A stretch of DNA of 64,000 nucleotides, from the NCBI GenBank assembly GCA_022577435.1, contig JAKOON010000004.1, positions 4,921,001 through 4,985,000 on the forward strand. Direction: 5' to 3'. The stretch is from Embiotoca jacksoni (taxonomy: Eukaryota; Chordata; Actinopteri; Embiotocidae). Position numbers and translations under genes: made by a program. The notes under the pieces were generated by a model. The model was not told where the DNA came from. It saw only the letters and a program-made list of their open reading frames with translations, and did not search any database. Shown here in pieces: positions 38,901-49,042 of the stretch. How positions within the stretch are numbered: the stretch's first letter is position 1; every line of letters begins with the position of its first letter.

Positions 38901-41900
38901 AGCAGAGGGAGGAGCTGTTACCACTGTGTGCAGAAACATACTGTCCACTACATGTACCCTCTGCAGTCTTGTGTCTTACCCGGCCGTGAATCTCTACATT
39001 GATTGTGTCGAGGTTGCGGTTGGTTCTGCGGACGTTGATGAACTCAATCAGAGGTCGGATGCTGATGCCCTGAGAAGACAAAGAAAGAAACATCAGAGAA
39101 AAATATTAGAAGAGTTTTAAACGAACATTACTTTACTTTGATGGCCATGTAATCAGAGGTGGTGGAATTTGTTTTTTTGGATATAAAAAAAAAAAAAATA
39201 CTCAGCACAACATGTAGGTAGAGATAATGTGTCACACAACAGGTACAAATCTATATTTCATCTCTAAAGGAACAGTGCAGAACTTGATGTGCCACTATGC
39301 AAGTGCCATGGATTAGAAATTAAGAAGCAGAATTTAGAGTCAGTAATAGATCAGATCTGTTCTTAAACCCGACCTGACTTGTGACAAAAGCACTAAATCC
39401 CAAACCCAAAATTGTTTAAAAAAAAAAAAAAAAATGTGGCAATGGCACACAACACAGACCACCAATCTGACTATTATCTGACTATATCAAGACTATTGGT
39501 TTTCTCTGACCTCTGACTGCTGTGCAGACTTCAATAAAAGCTTGTAACATTTTATTTGACTGCCATGCCAAAACACTGCTATATATGCAGACTAATACAA
39601 GCTAGAAAGACAATGCAAATATAACCACACGGACTCTCTCTTACCTGAAGAAAGACAGTGAAGAGGATAATGACAATGGTGGCAGTGACGAAGAGCTGCT
39701 TGCGTCCAATATTATCAGGAAGTGTGAAGGCCAAGGCGAATGAAATTGCACCTCGCAGGCCTCCATAGGCCAGACCAAACTGATCTTTCAAGTTGAATGG
39801 GATGGTGCGGAAAGGGTTGATGATCTGAGTCAGCACCAAGATGCCTGCATGTAGAGAAATGTCAAAAATATTATTGTTAAGCAAGTTTAAAGCGGCACTA
39901 AAGGATATTTCATGTTAACAATAAATCAAGTGCCTGTGTGTAATTTGAACAGCGAAATAACGTCCAACTCAGCAGTTGATTTTTAGCTCTAACAAGCTTT
40001 TTAGCATCTTTCAGCTCATTGTTTTGGTGTTAGGGGTGCAACTCTACTGGTACTTTTCAGTCACGCTTCTAGCAGCCAAAGGCAGATGTTGTCAGCGAAG
40101 AAAAATATATGGTACAAACAAAAATCAATTAAGGCATCTTTTAAGTTTGACTCAGCTCATGGCTACAACAGTTTTCTTGTAAACATGCAAAGTTCTTTTC
40201 ACATTCAGTGTTTAAATGTATTGTTCGTATTCCTGAAGATAGGCAATTGCGCATGTGCAATGTGAGACCTGGAAAAAACATTTCTCAGTGCTAGTAGTGA
40301 ACTCCACGAGGAATCTTCAATCTAGTGACAAATCCAAGTCAAACAAACCCTGAGCTCTAACATGACTCAGATACCCGCCGCCCTCTGTTTACCCAGACCT
40401 CTCCACACAAACGCAAACAGTAGTGTGCAGAGGATGTAGCCCCAGTTCCACTCGTGCTCTGTTGTTATGGTGACGACCCCCAGGAAGAAGAAGATGAGGG
40501 TCTCCGAGATGGAGCCGAGCATCTTGACCACGTGTCGGATGGTTGTGCAGGAACGCTGGGAGACGTTTTCCTCTACGTAGTATTTCATGGTGAGGGCACA
40601 GGTCACAATGCTGCGGGAACACATGAACGCGGCTGGTTTTTAATGGAGCATTTTTGCTGCGGTTAAACTGTCTGCTATTCAAATATTTGGAGTTAAAAAA
40701 CAATTTAAATCCACTCACGCCATGATGGATGAGATGGCAAAGAGCTCGGCCACCAGATAGGCCAAGTAGCTGTACATGAATATGAAGAGGGGCTCGATTT
40801 CTCTGACCTTGGAGGTGAACCTTGTGGTGAAGGCGGCTACAAAGCCAAACAAGGTGCCGAAGCCCATCCCACCGAGCCCGACCACGAAGAACCTCGCCAC
40901 TCCCAGGAACACATCCACTGGCTCCACCACCGGCATATCCGCCACAAAGTTGAACATGTTGTACAACACCTAAAACAAAGCACACAGATGTGAGGTCACG
41001 GCTGGCGGCAGGGGCTGTGGCCTGCGATGACACGGTTCCAGATAAGAGTGATTTATTAAAAATATTTACCCTGCACTGTTTGCAGTTTGATAATTAGTCC
41101 TTGAATTAGTCAAGGGAAAGAAGCATTTGGCAGAGAAACCGCTTTTCTTCCTTTTTCTCTTGTTATCCTGCTGACGATGACTGAACTCAGCATTTTCTTT
41201 AATGTCGCCTTAATGGTACTGATGCTGACTGAATACATCCAACTGCACACATTCATTAACACGATCTAACACCTTTTTCTGAGTACATTCAAAGAGAGAC
41301 AGAAGATTGTACATAGTGGAAATTATGTGAAAACCTCAGGCAAAGACGAGATGCACTACACCGAGCATATTTGAAAGGATAGTCTATATTTCTCTTATCA
41401 ATGAATTCCATAAAACTATCAAAACCACCAACAAGTGTTGTCTGTGCAGCCAATCACTGATTAAACAGAACACATCCTTCAGCCGCAAGATTGCATATTT
41501 TCCTTTCTTGCTATGAACATAGTACAATAGTATAGTTGTAGCAGTGATTGAACCCACATACATCATCCTGCCGTAAATTAGATTAAAAACTGCGGTAGTC
41601 CCAAACTGAATTCAAGTTTACAGATTTTATTTCATTTTTAAATCTGTAGATTAACATATTGTTCATTTTTATCTGTTTGTGGGATTTTTTTTTTTTAAAT
41701 AACCAATTTATGGAAAACTGCTGGCTTTATCATTTGAACAGTTTTATCACTTTTTAGTATGATATCCAATCCGCTTCAAGACAGGGTCGTCATGTTTAAT
41801 AGCAATTTTCTACTACGCGGGAGCGAAATTTCACAGCATCTTGATAAACTCCTACATGTGCATAAATACCTGAAGCGAGACTCACTCAAAGGAGACTTGT

Positions 41901-42184
41901 CAGTTCTGGGACAAGCAAAGACAGGAAACATCTTAACAAGACAAACAGGAAACTGGCTGGTCTTTTTCCAACTATTTAACGCAGATATGTGGGTGAAGTA
42001 CAATGGTAACAGTTCCCTGGTTTAATTTGCAGTCCGACTACTGTGTACTACACAAAACAAGTCACGACACCGATGCCACGAGCCGGTTTATGTAGGCGGG
42101 TCGGTGTGTTTGAGCACAATATGATGAAGACAAGGGGGAAATTTGAGGAGCTCGCTTCAGTCAAGTTTCAGACTATGATGTGTT

Positions 42185-42263
<79 letters not shown>

Positions 42264-43930
42264 TAACTCCTCCCATTCAACCAAATTTAACAGTGACCTC
42301 AGAAACTGGTTTGGCAGCATGTGAACAAACAGATCATTAATGGTACATGTTTCATGTCTCTAACATTCTCGCACTTCCATTTTTGAGTCATTTATCTGTT
42401 CAGTAAATTTGCCAGCGCGCAGACGTTTCTCTCCCACACATTATGTTCTCAAACATCCACACAAACCAAGAGAGGAGAGTGAGAAAAACAAAATCACACA
42501 GTATCTGATGAAACCTGAGCTGAATCTTTTAAGAGTAGAAGAATGGAAAAGCTTCAGACAACACAAGAGAGGCGCTGCTGTTTCAGGTGTTAGAAGTGTT
42601 GAAACATAAAGGACTCAAACAGAGCTGTAAATGGTAGGTGGGGTGACAGAGGTCGCCATAATAAAGTAAAAGTGCATGATTGTGATGTATACAGCAAATT
42701 ACTGATATTAGGCCTGTATAAAACAACTATATTCCCCATAGTCCCTGAAAGTTTGTAGTGGCACCCGACAGTATGTTTTCATAATAAATAGTAGCCGAGA
42801 AGCATCCAAAGCAGGCCAGCGTGTCTCAGCTTTGCGTAAAGAGCAACTCTGAGTGCCATCAGGTCTTAAAATGACACTAATCTGCACAAATTGAAACAGA
42901 CTTCGATAGCCTCTGCCAGAGCCAACTCACCACAGTGACCGCATCATTGAAGAGGCACTCCCCGAACACCACGATGTAGAGCTGCTCGTTCACCGACACA
43001 TCCTCAAACACATTGAGCACAGCCACAGGGTCCACGGCCGAGATGATGCTGGCGAACAGCAGGTTCTCCTGGAGGTTGATGTCCTGCACCCCGAACGCCT
43101 CGATCTGACATATGGCGAACAGAGACATGCCGATGCCGACGCTGTTCCACAGGGTACCCACCACTGCAAACCACAGCACCTGCACAAAAACAGCAAGATG
43201 TTCAATCTGTCTCTATGTCAGAACTGGAAGTTGAATCTATCTAAAAGTAATTCAGGCCTGATTTGTGACGGACCGTGCCGATGTTCTCGAAGAAAGGCCT
43301 GGTGGGCATGAAGTAGCCCGAGTCGAGGACAATCGGGGGCAGCATGTAGAGGAAGAAGACATTGGTGGTGAGCACAGCAGGGGGCTCCTCATGGACTGAG
43401 TGCATGATGGCACCCACGATCAGACCAATGCTGATGAGAAGGCACGACTCTGGCACCCAGATGGTTATCTTGTGGTACACATGGAAACCTGAAAGAAGAG
43501 GGACAGTATTACTTTTGTTTGAAAACTGTATGAGGGGAGATAAAAAAAAAAAAATTAAAAAGAAAGAGCTTGCATTTATTATCTATGAAAAGCTATCATT
43601 GACAAAATAATCACCTAGATTTGGATCCCAACACACCTGTTTGAAAATATGTTACTGTTACTCACCAATCTTTGCGAATGAAGCCAGCAGCATCCACAGG
43701 GTGATCTCAAAGGGGACCTGTATTCTTGGATAATCCATTGTAAACACTGGTAAACTCGCTTTTTCACTTTCTGGATAGGCCTGGGGTACATTGTCGGGCT
43801 TAACCGGGGGCAAAATCGTGACACCGACGACGGGTTTAGGAGGGACTTCTCCTTTGGATCCATACAGAAGACTGAAAGTCGTGCAAATAAAGAGCAAAAC
43901 TACCGCTCTTCTCGTTATGCTTAAATCCAT
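32961..43930 (-). CDS. slc9a2: Sodium/hydrogen exchanger 2 (NHE2)
   Basis: Thirteen coding exons on the minus strand: 43930-43666, 43488-43274, 43179-42931, 40969-40719, 40610-40393, 39844-39645, 39069-38980, 38895-38825, 37210-37043, 36933-36831, 34809-34693, 34451-34364 and 33397-32961. Phases agree throughout, giving 823 aa (human 812). The protein exchanges Na+ for H+ across the plasma membrane of epithelial cells. A hydrophobic signal-like N-terminus precedes FEITLWMLLASFAKIG. The inhibitor-binding region VFFLYMLPPIVLDSGYF covers residues 132-148. The ion-site residues are D210 (AVDPVAV), E234 (FGE) and N238-D239. YGGLRGA (426-432) is the conserved late membrane helix. The cytoplasmic tail is basic (EILIRRHSSIRRSLR) and ends in Ser-, Asn- and Glu-rich sequence. 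An upstream in-frame ATG at 43960 is less likely. Position next to mfsd9 matches SLC9A2 and not its paralogue SLC9A4. Confidence 0.95.
33640..33932. repeat. Teleost interspersed repeat in slc9a2 intron 12
   Basis: Contains the characteristic GCATGCTAATATTT, ATGCTAACATGG and TTTACCATGTTCACCATC strings, then CACAAAGTACATCTAAGG and ACCTGATGGC. Together these form a repeat seen throughout fish genomes. It is non-coding and diverged. A second piece of the same repeat follows at 34163-34235. Confidence 0.6.
34163..34235. repeat. Second fragment of the interspersed repeat
   Basis: The run GAAATCAATCCAGTAGTTG then GAGATAATTCAGTCTGAACC resembles the downstream part of the repeat at 33640-33932. About 230 bp of unrelated sequence separates the two pieces, so either an insertion or decay broke the copy. 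Confidence 0.5.
36263..36346. repeat. AT-rich tract of ATATAG/CTATAT repeats
   Basis: About 84 bp of almost pure A/T with alternating ATATAGATAT and ATATCTATAT units, so it is largely self-complementary and can fold into hairpins or a cruciform. It lies in slc9a2 intron 10. Confidence 0.9.
36347..36565. repeat. Possible interspersed repeat fragment
   Basis: GGGGTCAGGGACCCTCCAGA, then GGGTCATATGG and GAGGGGTTATAAGATGA, resemble a degenerate teleost repeat ending near 'taaaccactgg'. The match is from memory and weak. Confidence 0.3.
38896..38979 (-). other. slc9a2: 84-nt stop-free intron in slc9a2
   Basis: This is the intron between slc9a2 exons 7 and 8, with donor CGG|GTAAGA and acceptor CTCTCAG|CTC. 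It is 84 nt, exactly 28 codons, and contains no stop codon in the slc9a2 frame. Retention would therefore add 28 residues between EIHGR and LMEHT without a frameshift. Family members join these two motifs directly, so I treat it as an intron. Confidence 0.85.
42189..42261. repeat. (GT)n microsatellite in slc9a2 intron 3
   Basis: About 73 bp of uninterrupted GT dinucleotides on the plus strand, away from the splice sites. Confidence 0.97.
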
Positions 43931-44293
43931 TGTGCGCACAATTCGCAGTCCCGATGGCACAGTGTTCCAAACCGATGTGAATGTCCACGTCGTTAAGATT
44001 CAGTCACTCCATCCAACTTCACAAACAAAAACAAAGAACATCTGTGGAGAGAACAAACTCAGCTCCTCTTCAGAAATCGTAATTTTCTTGCATGTTCTCA
44101 CTCCAACATCTTCACTGAATCTCTAAAAGTAGAGCCAAAAATGGGATTTCTTTCCGAGCTCTTCATCCGGATGAGTTTCCTTCAAAGTGTGCTTTACCTG
44201 TGGTGCGTCCATGAGTTCCGATACTGTCTGGGTGCGGCCACGAGCCCTGCTCTGATTGGGCGTTACCTGAAGCAGATAATAAGGGTGGGACAC

Positions 44294-44294
<1 letters not shown>

Positions 44295-44355
<61 letters not shown>

Positions 44356-44360
44356 CGCGC
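44295..44360. repeat. (GT)n-(GC)n alternating purine-pyrimidine tract
   Basis: About 52 bp of GT passes directly into about 14 bp of GC. Alternating purine-pyrimidine DNA of this kind favours the Z form. It lies about 365 bp upstream of the slc9a2 start codon, in the probable promoter. Confidence 0.95.
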
Positions 44361-44528
44361 CATTCAGGAGCCACTGAGGAGTTTCGGCGACACCAGCTAC
44401 CCAAGCGACACTCGTCTCAACTTTCACCTGTAAATCAAACAGTTTCATAGAGTTTTTAGTCGTTTGTAAATACAGAGGGTACAAACCAGAAAGGCTGCAC
44501 AGCCATGGCTCTATTCTGTTAAATTTTC

Positions 44529-44592
44529 TGCTGTAAAGCACCTTGAGCTGCATGAAAGGTGCTATACAAATAAATTTTATTATTATTATTAA
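44529..44592 (+). repeat. SINE/LINE-type 3' tail
   Basis: GTAAAGCACCTTGAGCTGC, then GGTGCTATACAAATAAATTT and a (TTA)n tail, match the 3' end shared by several fish LINEs and the SINEs that use them. The upstream body is not recognisable, so this is a truncated copy. Confidence 0.6.
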
Positions 44593-45040
44593 ATCACACA
44601 AAAGCACTACTTTTTTTTTAACATTCTAAATTTGTCTTAACAGATAAAACAGGTAAAATTCTCATAACAATGATTATTAATCATTTTGACTCACTATATC
44701 CTGTTCTATCGTATAATTACGATGTTATATTTGAGTCAAACCTTTAACTTGGTATGCAATTATAAAAAAAAAATTCTCTCATTCACTCAAAAATGTTTAA
44801 GTTATTTCAAAATCTTGACCTATAATTTTTTTTTTATTACAACTTACTACCTGAAACATTTGACTTATATCCCATAAGGTTTTAACATTCAAATTATTAT
44901 TATTTTTTTTATTTCAAACCTTTTATCTATTATGTTCGTGGTATGTTGCTGCTCCTGATGTCTTTCTCCATCCACATACAGATAGGCCTACCACCCCCCA
45001 CAGCAAACGAGGTTATAATGGTGCTATAGTCTATGGGTGC

Positions 45041-45226
45041 CACTTTTCTTTTTGCGGACCTGTTCAACAGCGCCCCCCGGTGGACAGAGCAGACGCTGCT
45101 TCCAGTGGAGGTATTACGCCTCGATGTGTCAGAGGGAGTCAGGGCGAGTCTTGACTGCAGACATCGTCGATGCAACCAGGATGCGCATCAGTAAGAAAAT
45201 AAACCATCGCTTTTCTCCTGAAGGTA
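45041..45226 (+). promoter_or_regulatory. inpp4a: Possible inpp4a promoter or non-coding first exon
   Basis: A GC-richer island in AT-rich surroundings that ends in a good donor, CCTGAAG|GTATGA, at 45226-45227. inpp4a needs an upstream non-coding exon because its start-codon exon begins at a splice acceptor (51645). That this is the exon is a guess; part of it (GCGCCCCCCGGTGG) resembles a short motif repeated in fish genomes. Confidence 0.2.
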
Positions 45227-46106
45227 TGAGGCATTTATGTTTTATGTGTGAGTTTCTCATTTGACATCTCCTTAATTTCACGGTTTTGTCGAGGGCGTTT
45301 GTTCTCAGTGTTAAATGCTGTCATAAAGCGGGAGCAGCAGCTCGCAGCAGGATCAGAATAATACGTGTTTACACCCATTGCAAGATCTCAAATGTCGTTG
45401 TAGCTGTTTTGTTTGTGTTCATGAGCCTTTTTTTAAAAAAAAAAAGAAAATTGTGCTGAACAACCCCACAGCATCATGCAGCAGTAGGCTCATCTTTGAA
45501 TGAGCATCATCAGATTTCATGACGTAATATTTGTTATTGTCCGAGTGCTAGTAATAAAAAACCCATATCTGCACACTAGAGTATGATGGGAGGATCACTG
45601 GTTAATGCTGCCATAAATAGATTTGCATTGGGCAGCTTTGGTCTCCATGCGGTCAGGCTGAACAGACGGGATGACACCCAGTTTGATGCCGGTTTATTAA
45701 AGGCCAAGACAGTGCTGACGTAGGATTTTGTTTTGTTTTTGTTTTTTATACATATTACATCCAATAACGGATGTGCTGCTTCATGAGGCAACGTGTCACG
45801 CCATTACAGGCCTCCAGGATGATCCAAACAGAGCGTAAAGGATTAATTTTTATCTGTTGAATCACTGTTTTCACTCTTTTCATAACAGAAAGAGGGCTGA
45901 GTTCCTCTGGGATTCACAATTCTCTCCTCTTTTGTCTCTTGTGCATTTCTGTGTGCTCATGTGGGTTTTTGGAAAGATTTTTGAAACGGAAATTGAACAA
46001 TGAATATTACTTTAATGAACAACTTTAGCCCCTGCTCAACTGCATAGTGTTGTATTGATTGAAGCCCTGAATGTTTCCTCCTGATACCTGAGATTTCACT
46101 TATATA

Positions 46107-46324
46107 CAGTGGTGTAAAAAAGTGTTTGCCCCCTTCCTGATTTCCAATTTTTTTGCATGTCTGTCACACTTAAATGTTTCAGATCATCAAACAAATTTAA
46201 ATATTAGTCAAAGATAACACAAGTAAACACAAAATGCAGTTTTTAAATGAAGGGTTTTTTTTATTAAGGGAGAAAAAAAAATCCAAACCCACATGGCCCT
46301 GTGTGAAAAAGTGTTTGGCCCCTC
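46107..46324 (+). repeat. Left terminal inverted repeat of the Tc1-like element
   Basis: Starts CAGTGGTGTAAAAAAGTG just after TA. The outer direct repeat is near 46112-46131 and the inner one at 46301-46320. It pairs with 47512-47728. Confidence 0.92.
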
Positions 46325-46492
46325 CTGTTAAAACATAACTTAACTGTGTTCAGTGTGTCACACCTGAGTTCAATTTCTCTAGCCACACCCAGGCCTGATT
46401 ACTGCCACACCTGTTCTCAATCAAGAAATCACTTAAATAGGACCTGCCTGACAAAGTGAAGTAGACCAAAAGATCCTCAAAAGATAGACATC

Positions 46493-47511
46493 ATGCCGAG
46501 ATCCAAAGAAATTCAGGAACAAATGAGAAAGAAAGCAATTGAGATCTATCAGTCTGGAAAAGGTTATAAAGCCATTTCTAAAGCTTTGGGACTCCAGCGA
46601 ACCACAGTGAGAGCCATTATCCACAAATGGAGAAAACATGGAACAGTGGTGAACCTTCCCAGGAGTGGCCGGCTGACCAAAATTACCCCAAGAGCGCAGC
46701 GACGACTCATCCGAGAGGTCACAAAAGACCCCACAACAACATCCAAAGAACTGCAGGCCTCACTTGCCTCAGTTAAGGTCAGTGTTCATGACTCCACCAT
46801 AAGAAAGAGACCGGGCAGAAATGGCCTGCATGGCAGAGTTCCAAGACCAAAACCACCGCTGAGCAAAAAGAACATTAAGGCTCGTCTCATTTTTGCCAGA
46901 AAACATCTTGATGATCCCCAAGACTTTTGGGAAAATACTCTGTGGACTGACGAGACAAAAGTTGAACTTTTTGGAAGGTGTGTGTCCCGTTACATCTGGC
47001 GTAAAAGTAACACCGCATTTCAGAAAAAGAACATCATACCAACAGTAAAATATGGTGGTGGTAGTGATGGTCTGGGGCTGTTTTTCTGCTTCAGGACCTG
47101 GAAGACTTGCTGTGATAAATGGAACCATGAATTCTACTGTACCAACAAATCCTGAAGGAGAATGTCCGGCCATCTGTTCGTGACCTCAAGCTGAAGCCAA
47201 CTTGGGTTCTGCAGCAGCACAATGATCCAAAACACACCAGCAAGTCCACCTCTGAATGGCTGAAGAAAAACAAAATGAAGACTTTGGAGTGGCCTAGTCA
47301 AAGTCCTGACCTGAATCCTATTGAGATGCTGCGGCATGACCTTAAAAAGGAGGTTGGTGCTGGAAAACCCTCCAATGTGGCTGAATTACAACAAATCTGC
47401 AAAGATGAGTCGGCCAACATTCCTCCACAGCGCTGTAAAAGACTCATTGCAAGTTATCGCAAACGCTTGATTGCAGTTGTTGCTGCTAAGGGTGGCCCAA
47501 CCAGTTATTAG
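46493..47511 (+). pseudogene. Tc1/mariner transposase, frameshifted
   Basis: The N-terminal part reads open from MPRSKEIQEQMRK for about 190 residues. It has paired helix-turn-helix DNA-binding regions (GKGYKAISKALGLQRTTV and the following domain) and the first catalytic Asp in LWTDETKVEL (residue 153). The reading frame then breaks near 47065, where a GT repeat unit appears lost, and again near 47140, where two bases appear lost. The C-terminal part ends SPDLNPIE...GGPTSY. The second catalytic Asp, expected in the QQDNDPKH motif, is His (QQHNDPKH), and the catalytic Glu in NPIE is 34 residues further on, the DD34E spacing. It is therefore doubly inactivated. Confidence 0.95.
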
Positions 47512-47728
47512 GTTTAGGGGGCAAACACTTTTTCACACAGGGCCATGTGGGTTTGGATTTTTTTTTTCTCCCTTAATAATAAAAACCTTCATTTAAAAAC
47601 TGCATTTTGTGTTTACTTGTTATCTTTGACTAATATTTAAATTTGTTTGATGATCTGAAACATTTAAGTGACAAACATGCAAAAAAAATAAGAAATCAGG
47701 AAGGGGCAAACACTTTTTCACACCACTG
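47512..47728 (-). repeat. Right terminal inverted repeat of the Tc1-like element
   Basis: Begins just after the transposase stop and ends CACCACTG before TA. The inner direct repeat is at 47517-47538 and the outer one near 47704-47724. A few substitutions and indels separate it from the left repeat. Confidence 0.92.
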
Positions 47729-48780
47729 TAGCTATAACATATAGTTTATCATCATCATCATCATAAGAGTTTACTTCCAATGCTCTAAAGAAGAGCTCCT
47801 GTGCACTTCCTCTTTGCTTTTGCATGTGTGGATAAATGTTCCCCACTCGGGATTAAAGTCGTTTGCGTATTCTCCTTTTTGATCAGGAAGCAGTTTGTGA
47901 CTCAGTCTCGGTGGATGAAGCTGGTTAATGCATCCATGTGGCCATGGTTACGACAGACATTTCTACAGCGGGCAGACGATTGTAGATCAGACTCAGGGTA
48001 CAGCAGGTTGGCACAGGTCAGCTCTGGACTCAGAATCAATAGGTTGAAATGGAGAAGAACATCAGGAAGACAGAGGACAGGGAGCTGGCTGGAGCAAAAA
48101 AAAAAAGAAGACAGGGTTGATGACTTTGTTGTTTGTGAGAGATTTAAAGGGATGATTTGAAAGGAAGAAGAGAGAGGCACTGCAGTGCAGCTGGTACTGA
48201 CAGCATCTGCAAGGGGGCCAGCTGTGAGCTGCCAGCCTCACAAACTGGGTCACTTTTGTCTCCAGATCATCCCACAGGACTGAAGACCACCTGAATCTCT
48301 GCGCTCCACACCGTTTCACTTTCCTCCCTGCTGCTCATTCACCATTTTATTCTCTCACTGCCTTAAAGCAAGACAACCAAAACAGGGTCCCACTGATCTT
48401 TAGTGTGTGATTGAGGTCAGAGGTCACCTGCAGGGCAGTGTCATTCATCAACTCTGATGATCAGCTGTTAAATGGAGAAGCTGTTCCAGCACTGGGAGTT
48501 TTCTGTCCCTTCGAGCAGACTGCATAGCTGATGACTGTCAGACAGAAGAAATGAAGATAATCTGTTGCTCCCTGGGGCTTCACATCAGATCTACTGTAGG
48601 TTTCCTAGAGAGCTTCCCACCGTGCCCGAGGCACCGGAGCTTACAGCGTTTTAGAAGACCGCTCACACTGACAATGATGCCTAATGAGGCAGAGCATCCA
48701 TTCTGTAATTATCATCTGTTTTGGTCTCATACAAAGGTGCCAAAACACAGATTAAACTGGCAGAGAGCATCACGCTCCCT

Positions 48781-48784
<4 letters not shown>

Positions 48785-48824
<40 letters not shown>
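48785..48824. repeat. (TG)n microsatellite
   Basis: About 40 bp of TG dinucleotides followed by CACACG. It is the reverse complement in type of the CA tract at 48969-49038. Confidence 0.96.
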
Positions 48825-48825
<1 letters not shown>

Positions 48826-48967
48826 ACACGCATCTATGCAGATGACTTTGTGTTAGGTCTGTCGCTGGGAGAGCGTTTTTCTTCACACGTGTTGTGCGAC
48901 GTCAGAACAGATTCGTGTGTAAAAATAGACCTCGGTTGCAGAGGTCTTCACACATGAATGCACGGCG

Positions 48968-48968
<1 letters not shown>

Positions 48969-49038
<70 letters not shown>
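48969..49038. repeat. (CA)n microsatellite
   Basis: About 70 bp of CA dinucleotides, 144 bp from a TG tract that can pair with it. Confidence 0.96.

Positions 49039-49042
<4 letters not shown>

Larger units (their letters stand above)
46107..47728 (+). mobile_element. Tc1-like DNA transposon, inactive
   Basis: A complete but degraded element of 1622 bp flanked by TA target duplications (46105-46106 and 47729-47730). Terminal inverted repeats of about 215 bp (46107-46324 and 47512-47728) begin CAGTGGTGT. Each repeat carries the motif GTGTGAAAAAGTGTTTG at its outer and inner end, the IR/DR arrangement of Sleeping Beauty-type Tc1 elements. The interior has one transposase gene with two frameshifts and an altered catalytic residue. 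The TIRs differ at several positions, so this is not a recent insertion. Confidence 0.95.

Noticed and set aside
38896..38979. Treating these 84 nt as ordinary coding sequence
   Set aside because: Strong donor and acceptor are present and the family joins the flanking motifs directly, so it is reported as an intron that might be retained.
40389..41033. 214-codon minus-strand ORF
   Set aside because: A shifted frame across slc9a2 exons 4 and 5 and their intron; the true frame gives clear NHE sequence.
43931..43960. Upstream in-frame ATG of slc9a2 at 43960
   Set aside because: It would put ten charged and polar residues before a signal-like N-terminus; the inner ATG at 43930 fits the family better.
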